A stretch of 64,000 nucleotides of DNA from Deltaproteobacteria bacterium RIFCSPHIGHO2_02_FULL_44_16 (GTDB taxonomy: Bacteria; UBA10199; 2-02-FULL-44-16). Shown here piece by piece: positions 33,829 to 43,006 of this stretch. The stretch lies in the NCBI GenBank assembly GCA_001798185.1, contig MGRM01000014.1:1-64000 (forward strand), in the 5' to 3' direction. The translations under genes were made by a program, and so were the position numbers. Position 1 is the first letter of the stretch; each line of letters begins with the position of its first letter. The notes beneath the pieces were generated by a model, which worked only from the letters and a program-made list of their open reading frames with translations, was not told where the DNA came from and did not search any database.

Positions 33829-34089
33829 ATGGCACATAAAAAATCACAAGGTGCTGCAAAAAACGGTCGCGATAGTCAGGGCCAACGCCGTGGTGTGAAA
33901 CGTTTTGCTGGCCAATTTGTCAAAGCTGGAAATATTCTTGTTCGTCAATGTGGTACAAAAGTGCATGCAGGAAGAAATGTCGGTGAAGGAAAAGATTGGA
34001 CCCTTTTTGCAAAGATCGATGGAATTGTTTCGTTTGAATGGGGCCGTCATGATCGCAAATTTGTCAGTGTCCTTCCTGCTGCTGCATAA
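33829..34089 (+). CDS. rpmA: 50S ribosomal protein L27
   Basis: The 86-residue protein starts [20 protein letters not shown] and contains [19 protein letters not shown] and [11 protein letters not shown], all bL27 signatures. Its N-terminal tail reaches the peptidyl-transferase centre. It carries no N-terminal cleavage extension of the Firmicutes kind. It follows rplU by three bases; a terminator-like hairpin separates it from obg. Confidence 0.97.
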   Translation: MAHKKSQGAAKNGRDSQGQRRGVKRFAGQFVKAGNILVRQCGTKVHAGRNVGEGKDWTLFAKIDGIVSFEWGRHDRKFVSVLPAAA

Positions 34090-34111
34090 ATCACAAAGCA
34101 ATGAGCTGATA

Positions 34112-34140
34112 AAAGGCTCTCTGAAAAGAGGGCCTTTTTT
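34112..34140 (+). terminator. terminator or attenuator between rpmA and obg
   Basis: AAAGGCTCTC, loop TGAAAA, GAGGGCCTTT followed by a T run. It probably reduces read-through from the ribosomal protein genes into obg, which starts 22 bases later. Confidence 0.75.
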
Positions 34141-34161
34141 ATTCGAGGAAAATGTTTTCTT

Positions 34162-35190
34162 ATGAAATTTATTGATGAAGCCATAATTGAAGTCAAAGCG
34201 GGTGACGGTGGAGATGGATGCGCTAGTTTCCGACGGGAAAAATTTGTGCCTCGTGGTGGTCCGGATGGAGGGAATGGAGCTCACGGTGGCGATATAATTA
34301 TTCGCGCCGATGAAGGACTGACGACGTTAATGGATGTTCGTTATCGTCGACGTTTCGAGGCAGAACGGGGTGGGCACGGGAAGGGTTCCCAGATGCATGG
34401 TCGAAGTGGAAAAGATCTCGTTCTTCGTTTGCCAGTTGGAACGGTTATCTCTGATGCTGACACGGAAGAAATCCTGATGGATCTTGATCATCCAAAGCAA
34501 GAGTGGATTGCGGCCAAAGGAGGAAAGGGAGGATGGGGAAATCTCCATTACGTGAGTTCTACTCATCAAGCTCCCCGAAAAACAGAAAAAGGGGTCAAAG
34601 GAGAAGAGAAACGCTTACGACTTGAACTCAAACTTCTTGCAGATGTGGGACTTGTCGGACTTCCAAATGCGGGAAAATCGACCCTCATTGCTGCGATTTC
34701 AAATGTTCGCCCGAAAATCGCCGACTATCCTTTTACCACGAAAGTTCCAAACTTAGGTGTTGTCGAATATGCTCCTGAAGCGAGTTTTGTGGTTGCTGAT
34801 ATGCCAGGTCTCATCGAAGGAGCAAGTGAAGGATCGGGAATGGGTTTTCAGTTTTTGCGTCATATTGAGCGGACACGCGTTCTAGTGCATCTTCTGGATC
34901 CGGTGGATCCAGCACATCTTGATCCTCTCGAAAATTATCGGATGATTCGGGAAGAACTTCGTGCTCATGGAACAGGATTAGAGCAACGAAAAGAGATCAT
35001 CTGTTTGACCAAAATGGATATCACCGAAGCGCGCGAAAAAGCGGAAGAGGTAAAAGAAGAACTTGAAAGAGCGTCGCAAAATCAAGTCCTGCTTATTTCT
35101 GCAGCGAGTCGAAAAGGTTTGCAGCCCCTTTTGACCGCGATGATGCAAGCAGTAACAGCAGAAAGAGAAAAGTTGTCGAACAAGGGATAA
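34162..35190 (+). CDS. obg: Obg GTPase
   Basis: The 342-residue protein has the Gly-rich Obg domain (GGDGGDGCASFRREKFVPRG, GGPDGGNGAHGGD) and the GTPase domain with GLPNAGKSTLI, DMPGLIEGAS and a TKMD specificity motif. It acts in large-subunit assembly and stress control. The variable C-terminal domain is short. GAGG lies further upstream than usual from ATG 34162. Confidence 0.96.
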   Translation: MKFIDEAIIEVKAGDGGDGCASFRREKFVPRGGPDGGNGAHGGDIIIRADEGLTTLMDVRYRRRFEAERGGHGKGSQMHGRSGKDLVLRLPVGTVISDADTEEILMDLDHPKQEWIAAKGGKGGWGNLHYVSSTHQAPRKTEKGVKGEEKRLRLELKLLADVGLVGLPNAGKSTLIAAISNVRPKIADYPFTTKVPNLGVVEYAPEASFVVADMPGLIEGASEGSGMGFQFLRHIERTRVLVHLLDPVDPAHLDPLENYRMIREELRAHGTGLEQRKEIICLTKMDITEAREKAEEVKEELERASQNQVLLISAASRKGLQPLLTAMMQAVTAEREKLSNKG

Positions 35191-35219
35191 AAGAGTAGGA
35201 TAACAACCAGGAGGCAATT

Positions 35220-35588
35220 TTGAGAGGAGAACGGCTGGCGAAAAAAATAGCGCTGATTGCCAACGAAAAAAAAGCGCACGATATTCTTGTCCTCGATCTT
35301 CGAGGTCTTACCAGTTTTACTGATTATTTTGTTATCTGCAGCGGTATGTCGGATCGTCAAGTAGAAGCCATCGTCAATGCTATTTCCACGGAACTCAAAG
35401 AGAGAGGGTGTCCTCCGCTCGGTAAAGAGGGGGAAGAGTCGGGTCATTGGGTCCTTGTCGATTATGGTGACGTGGTGGCTCATGTCTTTCATTATGAGGA
35501 ACGTGAGTTCTATCATCTTGAGCGGCTTTGGGTGGATGCGAAAAGAGTTGAGGTGGAAGAGATTTCTGCGATAGAAAAAGCTTCATGA
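35220..35588 (+). CDS. rsfS: ribosomal silencing factor RsfS
   Basis: The 122-residue protein has the RsfS core DILVLDLRGLTSFTDYFVICSG, GHWVLVDYGDVVAHVFH and EFYHLERLW. It binds L14 and blocks subunit joining when nutrients are low. The start is TTG 35220 with GGAGG 35210-35214, an unusual start codon but well placed. The position after obg is common; no nadD lies between. Its stop overlaps the gpmI start. Confidence 0.92.
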   Translation: MRGERLAKKIALIANEKKAHDILVLDLRGLTSFTDYFVICSGMSDRQVEAIVNAISTELKERGCPPLGKEGEESGHWVLVDYGDVVAHVFHYEEREFYHLERLWVDAKRVEVEEISAIEKAS

Positions 35589-37120
35589 TGCGACCGCGAC
35601 CTGTTGTGTTGATGATCCTCGATGGCTGGGGTTCTCGAAAAGAAAAAGAAGGAAACGCCATCCTTCTTGCGAAGACCCCTCATTGGAATTCTCTTTGGGA
35701 AAAATATCCTCATACCTTTCTCACGACCTCTGGTGAATCAGTCGGCCTTCCACCAAATACCATTGGCAACTCAGAAGTAGGTCATCTCAATATCGGAGCT
35801 GGTCGTATTGTCCAACAAGATTTAGCGCGCATCAATCACACGATTCGCGACAAAAGTTTTTTTAAAAATGAAATATTTCTTGCTGCGATGAGAGAAGTAA
35901 AAGAAAAGCGCGGAGCGCTCCATTTGATGGGACTTTGCTCAGATGTTGGTGTTCATGCTCATCTCGACCATCTCGACGCCCTCCTGCAACTTGCAAAGAA
36001 CGAAGGACTTCAAAACGTGGTCATCCATGCCATTACTGATGGCCGCGATTCTTCTCCCACTTCTGGAAAAGGATATCTTGAACGTGTTGAGAAATCATGT
36101 CGCGAGATCGGAGTTGGGCGCATTGCAACAGTTTCTGGTCGCTACTATGCCATGGATCGTGACAAGCGCTGGGATCGAACCGAGAAGACATGGAAGGCTG
36201 TCGCCCTATCTCATGGTGAACACGCGGTTTCCAGCATCGAGGCTATGAATGTTGCTTATTCTCAAAAAATCACGGATGAATTTATTCTTCCAACCGTGAT
36301 CGGAGAAACTTGTCCCATCAAGGATGGTGACGCAGTCACCTTTTTTAATTTTCGTTCGGATCGTGCACGACAGATCACACGTGCGCTTGCGCTCAAAGAT
36401 TTTCAGGAATTTCCGCGACTTTATGTTCCTCGGTTATCTCAATTTGTCTGCATGACCGAATATGACGAGACCTTTGGTCTTCCGATTGCATTCCCCCAGG
36501 AACACTTACATGGCATTTTAGGAGAAGCGATTTCAGAAGCTCATTTCAAACAACTTCGCATTGCAGAGACCGAAAAATATGCACATGTGACTTTCTTTTT
36601 TAACGGAGGAAGGGAGAAAGCATTTCCGGGTGAAGATCGCTGCTTGATTCCGAGTCCACGCGATGTGCCGACGTATGATTTGAAACCCGAGATGAATGCT
36701 GTAGAAGTGACAACGAAACTCCTCATGCATCTTGATCAGCGCGCGTATGATGTCATCATTCTTAACTTTGCCAATCCTGATATGATCGGCCACACCGGAA
36801 ATCTTACAGCCGCCATCAAAGCAGTGGAGACAGTCGACAGTGCTCTGGGAAAAATTGTGCCACGTGTTTTGGATCAGGGAGGAGTTCTTCTCATTACTTC
36901 TGACCATGGTAATTGCGAGCAAATGATTGATGACAAGGGAGGAGTGCATACAGCACATACGTTATTTCCAGTTCCATTTCTGTATGTGGCTTCGGATACA
37001 TCGAAGGTTCAACTTCGAGAACAGGGAATCCTTGCCGATATTGCTCCTACGGTCCTCGAACTTTTAGAGGTTCAAAAACCTCTTCAGATGACAGGAACTT
37101 CGCTCTTTCCAACAAAATGA
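35585..37120 (+). CDS. gpmI: 2,3-bisphosphoglycerate-independent phosphoglycerate mutase
   Basis: The 511-residue glycolytic enzyme starts RPVVLMILDGWGSRKEKEGN and has the catalytic Ser in PNTIGNSEVGHLNIGAGR, HAITDGRDSSP, and the metal sites in NFANPDMIGHTG and ITSDHGNCE. It interconverts 3- and 2-phosphoglycerate using two metal ions. ATG 35585 overlaps the rsfS stop (ATGA). Full length. Confidence 0.96.
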   Translation: MMRPRPVVLMILDGWGSRKEKEGNAILLAKTPHWNSLWEKYPHTFLTTSGESVGLPPNTIGNSEVGHLNIGAGRIVQQDLARINHTIRDKSFFKNEIFLAAMREVKEKRGALHLMGLCSDVGVHAHLDHLDALLQLAKNEGLQNVVIHAITDGRDSSPTSGKGYLERVEKSCREIGVGRIATVSGRYYAMDRDKRWDRTEKTWKAVALSHGEHAVSSIEAMNVAYSQKITDEFILPTVIGETCPIKDGDAVTFFNFRSDRARQITRALALKDFQEFPRLYVPRLSQFVCMTEYDETFGLPIAFPQEHLHGILGEAISEAHFKQLRIAETEKYAHVTFFFNGGREKAFPGEDRCLIPSPRDVPTYDLKPEMNAVEVTTKLLMHLDQRAYDVIILNFANPDMIGHTGNLTAAIKAVETVDSALGKIVPRVLDQGGVLLITSDHGNCEQMIDDKGGVHTAHTLFPVPFLYVASDTSKVQLREQGILADIAPTVLELLEVQKPLQMTGTSLFPTK

Positions 37121-37785
37121 AAAAATTTTTCTCTCATGTTTCCTCGTCACTTCTCACATTTTTTTATCCTTCTCGATGTCCTTTGTGTGAAGCGTGGTCG
37201 CTTCATCATGATAAAGTATGTGAGACATGTGTCTCTTCTCTTCATCCTCTCCCTGCTGCATTTACTGCGCCCATATTGCATCGTGTCTGGTTTCAAGAAG
37301 CAAGGAGCGCTGTGGCGTATGAAGGGAAGTTAATCGATGCGATCTGGAATTTTAAATATCATGAACGATTTGATCTTCTTCCTTTCTTTACGCACCTTCT
37401 TTTCAAAAGTTTTCCCGAAAAAACGTATGATCTGATGCTCCCTGTTCCGTTACATCAAAAGAAACTTGCGAAAAGAGGCTTTAATCAGGCGGGAATGCTT
37501 GTGCAGTCGCTTTCTGCACGGATAGGCGTTCCGCATGATCTTTTTCTTCTCGAGCGAAGACGTGCAACAGAGACGCAAGTGAGAAAAGAGGTGAAAGAGA
37601 GAGAAGAAAATGTTCGCGATGCATTTGCGATTAAACTTTCTCAGAAAGAAAAACTTTCTCAAAAAAATGTTTTGTTGATTGATGATGTCATCACTACAGG
37701 CGCAACCGTCAATGAATGTGCAAAAGCGCTTATCAAAGGAGGGGTTCAATCGGTCGATGTCTTGACGATTGCACGACCATTATGA
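37117..37785 (+). CDS. ComF family phosphoribosyltransferase-like protein
   Basis: The 222-residue protein has an N-terminal zinc-finger-like CPLCEAWSLHHDKVCETC and a C-terminal PRPP-binding motif LLIDDVITTGATV, as in ComFC/GntX. These proteins are tied to DNA uptake or processing in some species. ATG 37117 overlaps the gpmI stop. Its own stop codon begins the left arm of P1 copy 3. Confidence 0.9.
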   Translation: MKKFFSHVSSSLLTFFYPSRCPLCEAWSLHHDKVCETCVSSLHPLPAAFTAPILHRVWFQEARSAVAYEGKLIDAIWNFKYHERFDLLPFFTHLLFKSFPEKTYDLMLPVPLHQKKLAKRGFNQAGMLVQSLSARIGVPHDLFLLERRRATETQVRKEVKEREENVRDAFAIKLSQKEKLSQKNVLLIDDVITTGATVNECAKALIKGGVQSVDVLTIARPL

Positions 37786-37923
37786 AAGCGTTTTTCAAAA
37801 CAGATCAAGATTCGGGTGACGCCGGAGCGTGTTCCGGGAGGTCTCCGTCTTTAGCGGAGGGCCGGAACACCGCAGGCGGCAGGACCCGTATCCAATGAGC
37901 AAACGTTTTTAAAAACGCTTTTC
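37784..37923 (-). repeat. P1 palindromic element, copy 3
   Basis: Arms GAAAGCGTTTTTCAAAAC (37784-37801) and GTTTTTAAAAACGCTTTTC (37905-37923) are inverted repeats with one mismatch and one extra base. The core, read on the minus strand, is subtype B (CGGGTCCTGCCGCCTGCGG ... GGCGTCACCCG). The left arm overlaps the ComF stop TGA. It lies between the ComF gene and the inositol phosphatase gene. Confidence 0.88.
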
Positions 37924-37953
37924 GTAGTGATACGAGAATGCTATCTTTCAATC

Positions 37954-38751
37954 ATGCACACTGACCCTCAAAAAGCGCTTCACTATGCCGTAAAACTCGC
38001 GAAGAAAGCGGGGAAGATTCAAATGAAGCGTTTGGGCGAGAAGCATCATATCGAATATAAAGGTGAGATCAATATTGTCACTGAAGTTGATCATGCTTGT
38101 GAAGAGCTGATTGTGAATGGCCTTAAGAAAGCGTTTCCTCATCACGATATTCTTGCAGAGGAGGGGAGAGGTGGTGGTTCTTCCTCAGAATATCGCTGGA
38201 TTGTGGATCCTCTTGATGGAACCGTGAACTATGCTCACGGTTTTCTCGCTTTCTGTGTCTCCATTGCGCTTGAGATCAGAGGTGAGCTTGTGGTCGGCGT
38301 TATTTATGATCCCACTCGCGATGAATGTTTTACGGCGATCAAGGGAAAAGGAGCCTATCTCAATAAAAAGCGAATACAGGTCTCCCCTGTTTCCAAGCTG
38401 CGACAGGCTCTTTTAGCCACAGGCTTTGCCTATAATATCTATGAAAAAGAGGTCATGGATAATTTCAATCATTTTCAAAATTTTATCAAAACAGCACAAG
38501 CGGTTCGACGCCCCGGCTCCGCTGCTCTTGATCTGGCCTGGGTTGCAAGTGGAAGGCTCGATGGCTTTTGGGAATTCTTTTTGAAACCGTGGGATATGGC
38601 TGCTGGGGTGCTCATCGTTCGCGAAGCGGGTGGAACTGTCACTTCGTTTGACGGTAGCGCTTTTGACCTGTATGGTACTCGAATTCTCGCTTCAAACGGA
38701 TTCATTCATGATGACATGAGAGGAATTCTCAGCGGTGATCGATCCCAATAA
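37954..38751 (+). CDS. inositol monophosphatase family phosphatase
   Basis: The 265-residue protein has the metal-binding motifs ILAEEG, WIVDPLDGTVNYAHG and KPWDMAAGVLIVREAGG of the IMPase/SuhB family, and VTEVDHACE near the N-terminus. It should hydrolyse inositol-1-phosphate or a related sugar phosphate; SuhB also has a ribosome-assembly role in some bacteria. ATG 37954 is chosen for the family N-terminus; a GTG at 37927 lies next to the P1 arm. Confidence 0.9.
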   Translation: MHTDPQKALHYAVKLAKKAGKIQMKRLGEKHHIEYKGEINIVTEVDHACEELIVNGLKKAFPHHDILAEEGRGGGSSSEYRWIVDPLDGTVNYAHGFLAFCVSIALEIRGELVVGVIYDPTRDECFTAIKGKGAYLNKKRIQVSPVSKLRQALLATGFAYNIYEKEVMDNFNHFQNFIKTAQAVRRPGSAALDLAWVASGRLDGFWEFFLKPWDMAAGVLIVREAGGTVTSFDGSAFDLYGTRILASNGFIHDDMRGILSGDRSQ

Positions 38752-39409
38752 AAAAGAAAATGCTCCTGTGCAGTCAAGCGATGTGTGCCGACGTGCATTT
38801 GAGCTGATGCATGAGAAGCGATACGATGAAGCGGAAAAATTGCTGGTCGGAAACATGGCGAAAACCGATGATGAAAGCGCGATTGCGCTGTATCATTCGG
38901 TCTTAGGTGTGCTTTTCAAACTTCAAGGAGAATATAAAACAGCGTGGAAACATTATGAGCGTGCTGAGAAATTGCTTCCCTTAGATCCAGCACTGAAAAT
39001 CATCTCTGCCCGTCTTTTGCTGGAACAATTTGCTCAGTACGATCAAGCGATTAAAAAAGCAAAAAAGGTCTTCGACCTGATTCCGAATAATCCGGTGTTT
39101 GCTCACCAAGCGCATACAACGCTTGGTCTTGCGTATTTAAAAAAAGGGGAGAAGAAAAAAGCAATTGCATCGTTACAAACTTCTGTGGGTGAAGGTTTTT
39201 ATGGATTTGTCAGTGCGAAAAATATCGATTTTTCTCTTGTCGAAGCGCTGTTGAGAAAAAATATGGCTCAGAAAGAGTGTGTCTCTTTTTTTGAAAAAGC
39301 GCTTCGCTTTGCGACAAAAAATGCAGAGACAAAATATGTCGAACTTTTTCAAAAGATGATGAATGTCTTTGAACGGGACTATGGACAAACAACAGATTCC
39401 ACTGATTGA
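38735..39409 (+). CDS. TPR-repeat cytoplasmic protein
   Basis: The 224-residue protein has about four tetratricopeptide-like helix pairs (RAFELMHEKRYDEAEKLLVG, ALYHSVLGVLFKLQGEYKTA, TLGLAYLKKGEKKKAIASLQ) and no signal peptide. Start GTG 38735 overlaps the phosphatase gene by 17 bases. The C-terminus overlaps the start of tatD. A protein-binding role is all that can be said. Confidence 0.8.
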   Translation: MIDPNKKENAPVQSSDVCRRAFELMHEKRYDEAEKLLVGNMAKTDDESAIALYHSVLGVLFKLQGEYKTAWKHYERAEKLLPLDPALKIISARLLLEQFAQYDQAIKKAKKVFDLIPNNPVFAHQAHTTLGLAYLKKGEKKKAIASLQTSVGEGFYGFVSAKNIDFSLVEALLRKNMAQKECVSFFEKALRFATKNAETKYVELFQKMMNVFERDYGQTTDSTD

Positions 39410-40169
39410 TACTCATGCGCATCTTACCTTTGATCAATTTCAAGGAGAGGAAGAGGCTGCTTTAACTCGAGCTTGGGATGCGGGCCTTCAGGCGATTGTG
39501 CTCATTGGGGCTGGTCGCGGAATCGAAGGAAATCGACGTGCACTGGAATTTTCCAAAACCGATTCGCGACTTTTCGTTGCGGTGGGAGTTCATCCCAACG
39601 ATGTCGAGGGAATGACCGACGAATGGCTTCAAGAGATACGTTTAGCGGCTCAAGAAAAAAAAGTGGTTGCGATTGGCGAAATTGGACTCGATTATTTTCG
39701 TCAGCATGCTGCAAAAGAGAAGCAATTTTTTTGGTTTGAACGTCACATTGATCTCGCAAAAGAAGCGAATCTTCCGATCATTATTCATAATCGCGACGCT
39801 TCTGATGACACACTGCGTGTGCTTCAATATGTAAAGCCCCCTTCGAAATGCGGCGTGTTCCATGCATTTCCTGGAGATATCGCTTTTGCTCAGAAAGTTC
39901 TCGATTTGGGATTTTTTATTTCCATCACGGGTGTGGTCACGTTTAAGAACGCGCCGACTCTTCGTGATATGGTCAAGTATGTGCCGCTCGATCGCATCAT
40001 GATCGAAACCGATTGTCCCTATCTTGCTCCGGAACCGCATCGCGGTCTTCGCAACGAACCTTCTTATATTCCTTTGATTGCAGAGAAGATTGCTGAAGTG
40101 AAAGGAATTTCAGTTGAAGAAGTCGCTCGTGTCACCACAGAAAATGCGAAGAATTTATTGAGCATATGA
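39381..40169 (+). CDS. tatD: TatD family metal-dependent DNase
   Basis: The 262-residue TIM-barrel protein has the metal ligands in LIDTHAHLTFDQF, AIGEIGLDYFRQ, PIIIHNRDA, FHAFPGD and IETDCPYLAP, in family order. TatD-type enzymes are Mg-dependent nucleases acting in DNA repair or turnover. ATG 39381 gives the typical short N-terminus; ATG 39363 is an alternative. It overlaps the TPR gene by 29 bases. Confidence 0.93.
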   Translation: MDKQQIPLIDTHAHLTFDQFQGEEEAALTRAWDAGLQAIVLIGAGRGIEGNRRALEFSKTDSRLFVAVGVHPNDVEGMTDEWLQEIRLAAQEKKVVAIGEIGLDYFRQHAAKEKQFFWFERHIDLAKEANLPIIIHNRDASDDTLRVLQYVKPPSKCGVFHAFPGDIAFAQKVLDLGFFISITGVVTFKNAPTLRDMVKYVPLDRIMIETDCPYLAPEPHRGLRNEPSYIPLIAEKIAEVKGISVEEVARVTTENAKNLLSI

Positions 40170-41644
40170 AAAAGCTTATTTTATCATTGCCTCTTCTCTT
40201 CTCTTTTTCTCTTGCACATGCTCAGCTTCATACATGTCCTTATCTTCAGAATCCATCTCCTGATGGAATGAGTATTCTGTGGTTTTCGAAAGATGCGAAT
40301 CCAGGAACTCTTAAATTTTGGAGAGAAAACGAGTCAGTACAAGAGGTGGTTTCAAAACCAGTCTTAGCATCAGCATTGCTCTATTCAGAATATGAAGTCA
40401 GAAAATATTTTTCAGGAAAGCAGCCTTCGCTTCCTTACCGTCATCATGTACGGCTTACCGATTTACAACCAGATGGGCTTTATCATTATCGTGTCGAACA
40501 GGGAAAAGATGTCTTGCAGGCAACATTTCGCACTTCCCCTCTCTCAAACAGAAAAATTCGTTTTATTGTCTATGCAGATAGTGAAACAGAACCTGAATCC
40601 ACTGGTATCGCTCGTTTATGGACCGATCCTTCAGGAATCAATACAGACCGTCGCTACCCTATTGATCAAACAAGAGGGTATGCTCAAAATCTTTCTGTTA
40701 TGTTCCGCTCTCGTCCTGATTTTATTCTTATTGCAGGAGATCTCGTTGAAACAGGTGGCGAACAGCGTGACTGGGATGAGTTTTGGAAACATAATTGTAA
40801 TCCTGAATCTTCTCGCAGTCTCGCAAGTCATATTCCGATTTTACCCGCACTTGGAAATCATGAATATTATTACGGAGAACCCCATGGGTATAGTACGCTG
40901 GGATCAAAAATGAGCATTGCGAAATATCTTACCTATTTTGAAGTTCCAAACAATCAAACTCAAGACACAAAGGATCAAGGTCATTATTATCGATTTGATT
41001 ACGGTCCAGCGTCCTTTATAGTCCTCGATTCCTTTCACAATCAGCTCTACCCTTATGGTCCAGACTTTAGACCTGGTTCTCAACAGTATGAATGGTTACA
41101 AAAAGAACTCAAAGATGCTCAAGCAAATAGCGAGTTTACTTTTGTCATTTTTCACCACGCTCCCTATACTTCTGGTGTTCACGGACTTTCTTTAGGGAAG
41201 GATGCGGAACGTGAAGACACGCTTTCGAGTCGTGAGTTACAAGTGCTGACTCCCTTATTTCTTTCTTACGGCGTTGATGCTGTTTTTGGAGGCCATGATG
41301 AGATGTATGAACGTTCTGAAATAAGTGGTTTTGAAGTGATGAATAAACAGAAGCTTCCTCATACCATTCATTTTTATGATATTGGAATTGGAGGAGATGG
41401 ATTGCGCGGTCCTCATCGTCACGTTCATAATCCCTATCGAAAATTTCTTGCTCACATCGATTCACCTGAAAAATGGAGAGGAACAAAATTACTGAAAGGT
41501 GGAAAACACTATGGTCACTTGCAGATTGACATTCATCCCAAACAAGATGGTTATTGGAAGGCAATCTTGACTCCTGTTTACGTACTTCCACGACCAAAAC
41601 CAAAGCGATTTATTTATACCGATATCGTTACAATTCAAAAATGA
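40166..41644 (+). CDS. exported metallophosphoesterase, purple-acid-phosphatase-like
   Basis: The 492-residue protein has a signal peptide (LPLLFSFSLAHA), a fibronectin-like N-terminal domain (HHVRLTDLQPDGLYHYRVEQ) and a calcineurin-like domain with FIVYADSE, LIAGDLVETGG, LGNHEYYYG, FHHAPY and FGGHDEMYE. This order and the N-terminal domain match purple acid phosphatase-type enzymes. It acts outside the inner membrane on phosphate esters. ATG 40166 overlaps the tatD stop (ATGA). Confidence 0.88.
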   Translation: MKKLILSLPLLFSFSLAHAQLHTCPYLQNPSPDGMSILWFSKDANPGTLKFWRENESVQEVVSKPVLASALLYSEYEVRKYFSGKQPSLPYRHHVRLTDLQPDGLYHYRVEQGKDVLQATFRTSPLSNRKIRFIVYADSETEPESTGIARLWTDPSGINTDRRYPIDQTRGYAQNLSVMFRSRPDFILIAGDLVETGGEQRDWDEFWKHNCNPESSRSLASHIPILPALGNHEYYYGEPHGYSTLGSKMSIAKYLTYFEVPNNQTQDTKDQGHYYRFDYGPASFIVLDSFHNQLYPYGPDFRPGSQQYEWLQKELKDAQANSEFTFVIFHHAPYTSGVHGLSLGKDAEREDTLSSRELQVLTPLFLSYGVDAVFGGHDEMYERSEISGFEVMNKQKLPHTIHFYDIGIGGDGLRGPHRHVHNPYRKFLAHIDSPEKWRGTKLLKGGKHYGHLQIDIHPKQDGYWKAILTPVYVLPRPKPKRFIYTDIVTIQK

Positions 41645-41701
41645 GGCGGAAAAATTACTTGCTGCACTTTTATACGTCATCTAATATTTTAAAAGTGTCC
41701 T

Positions 41702-42088
41702 ATGAAAAAAAAGACAGAAACATGGTTTAGTATGGCTCAAAGTGATCTCGATTTTGCGCGAGATATTGTGCAAAAAGGAGAGCGTCATTTCTATGCTGTG
41801 CAATTCTGTCATCAAGCAATTGAAAAAATTTTAAAAGCAATCATTCAAGAAAAAACTGAAGAAATTCCAAAACACACTCATAATTTTAAAACCTTATGCC
41901 AACAAGCAGATCTTGAAGTGCCAGAGCACATTCAGCAGTTTCTTGCGAGACTTGCTCCGCATTATATTGCTTCACGCTATCCGGAAGATATGAAAAATCT
42001 CGCAAAACAGTATCATCACGATTATGTGAGAGCTCTCTTGAAAGAGACTGAGGAGGTATTTTCATGGTTCAAACAGAAACTCAGCTGA
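41702..42088 (+). CDS. HEPN-domain protein of a HEPN/MNT pair
   Basis: The 128-residue helical protein has the HEPN layout: WFSMAQSDLDFARD in the first helix, YAVQFCHQAIEKILKAI in the second, and HYIASRYPEDM followed by YHHDYV. In HEPN/MNT modules the HEPN protein is usually an RNase toxin with an R-x4-6-H site; the expected RYPEDM region lacks a clean copy, so activity is uncertain. It overlaps the MNT gene by 25 bases. Confidence 0.82.
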   Translation: MKKKTETWFSMAQSDLDFARDIVQKGERHFYAVQFCHQAIEKILKAIIQEKTEEIPKHTHNFKTLCQQADLEVPEHIQQFLARLAPHYIASRYPEDMKNLAKQYHHDYVRALLKETEEVFSWFKQKLS

Positions 42089-42402
42089 GAAGTATAGTTG
42101 AAGAATACGTAAAGCTACTTCAAAGAGAGGGTATTACAGTGGAAAAAGTCTATCTTTATGGATCCTATGCACGTGGATCAGCTCATGCTGATAGCGATAT
42201 TGATCTTGTTATCATTTCAAAAGATTTTGATGGTTACGATTCCTTAGAACTTCTCGAAATGTTGTCTCAGGTTGCATGGAAGTGTGATGCTCCTCTTGAA
42301 GTACTCGGATATACTCCCGAAGAGATTCGTAAAAATGAAGGAAAAAGTATTTTTTGGGATGAGATTCGTTCGACCGGCCGTATTTTATATGAAGCGGCCT
42401 GA
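42064..42402 (+). CDS. MNT nucleotidyltransferase of the HEPN/MNT pair
   Basis: The 112-residue minimal nucleotidyltransferase has GSYARGSAHADSDIDLVI, the full GSx10DxD motif, so it is likely active. In HEPN/MNT systems it acts as antitoxin by adding AMP to the HEPN tyrosine (known from related pairs). ATG 42064 follows GGAGG. This is the third toxin-antitoxin-like pair in the window. Confidence 0.88.
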   Translation: MVQTETQLRSIVEEYVKLLQREGITVEKVYLYGSYARGSAHADSDIDLVIISKDFDGYDSLELLEMLSQVAWKCDAPLEVLGYTPEEIRKNEGKSIFWDEIRSTGRILYEAA

Positions 42403-42443
42403 TTCGGTCGCACTGTCGTCGCGCATTCTATATGGAGGAAACC

Positions 42444-43004
42444 ATGAAATGGTTTTTTATTTTCACCTTGGTTTTGGTTATTAGTGCTTGTGGTGGGCAG
42501 GTCACCAACACTCCCGGTCCCGATAAAAATGTGACCGGCGCTGGGAATCCTTGTCTTCCAGGCCAAACGTGTACGCTGATCAGTTCCTTCCATGTAGGAG
42601 TCACACATCCTGGATGGCAGCAGGGTCAGTCCCCGACTGCATTAGAGCAGCCTTCTCCAGACCCCAATGCTGAGCATCAGGAGACGCAAGTCATCTTTTT
42701 TGAAACTGAAGATCCAAATGATGCGACAAATGTTTTTATGAAATTTACCAAACTTTCTTCTCCGCCCTCATCATTAGAAGAACATCTGAAAGCTTTATTT
42801 CCAGAGAGAACTTTCTCTCCTTACAAGACTTCTCAACTTTTAGGATTTCTGTATGATGATCCTTCATCAGGCTTTCAAGGAGAAGACCGGCGTCTCTACT
42901 ACTTTCTTAAGGCCGATATTTTTGTCGAAATCACCGCACATGTTTTTCCGACCGGCGAAGAAGCAGTCAAAACTTTGCTCGACAATATCCGATTTGGAAA
43001 TTGA
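42444..43004 (+). CDS. lipoprotein of unknown function
   Basis: The 186-residue protein has a clean lipobox (LVLVISACGG), a Pro/Gly-rich spacer with two Cys, and a compact domain of about 100 residues (ETQVIFFETEDPNDATNVFM ... YYFLKADIFVEITAHVF). GGAGGAA precedes ATG 42444. I recognise no family. It ends two bases before the convergent gene. Confidence 0.75.
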   Translation: MKWFFIFTLVLVISACGGQVTNTPGPDKNVTGAGNPCLPGQTCTLISSFHVGVTHPGWQQGQSPTALEQPSPDPNAEHQETQVIFFETEDPNDATNVFMKFTKLSSPPSSLEEHLKALFPERTFSPYKTSQLLGFLYDDPSSGFQGEDRRLYYFLKADIFVEITAHVFPTGEEAVKTLLDNIRFGN

Positions 43005-43006
43005 AG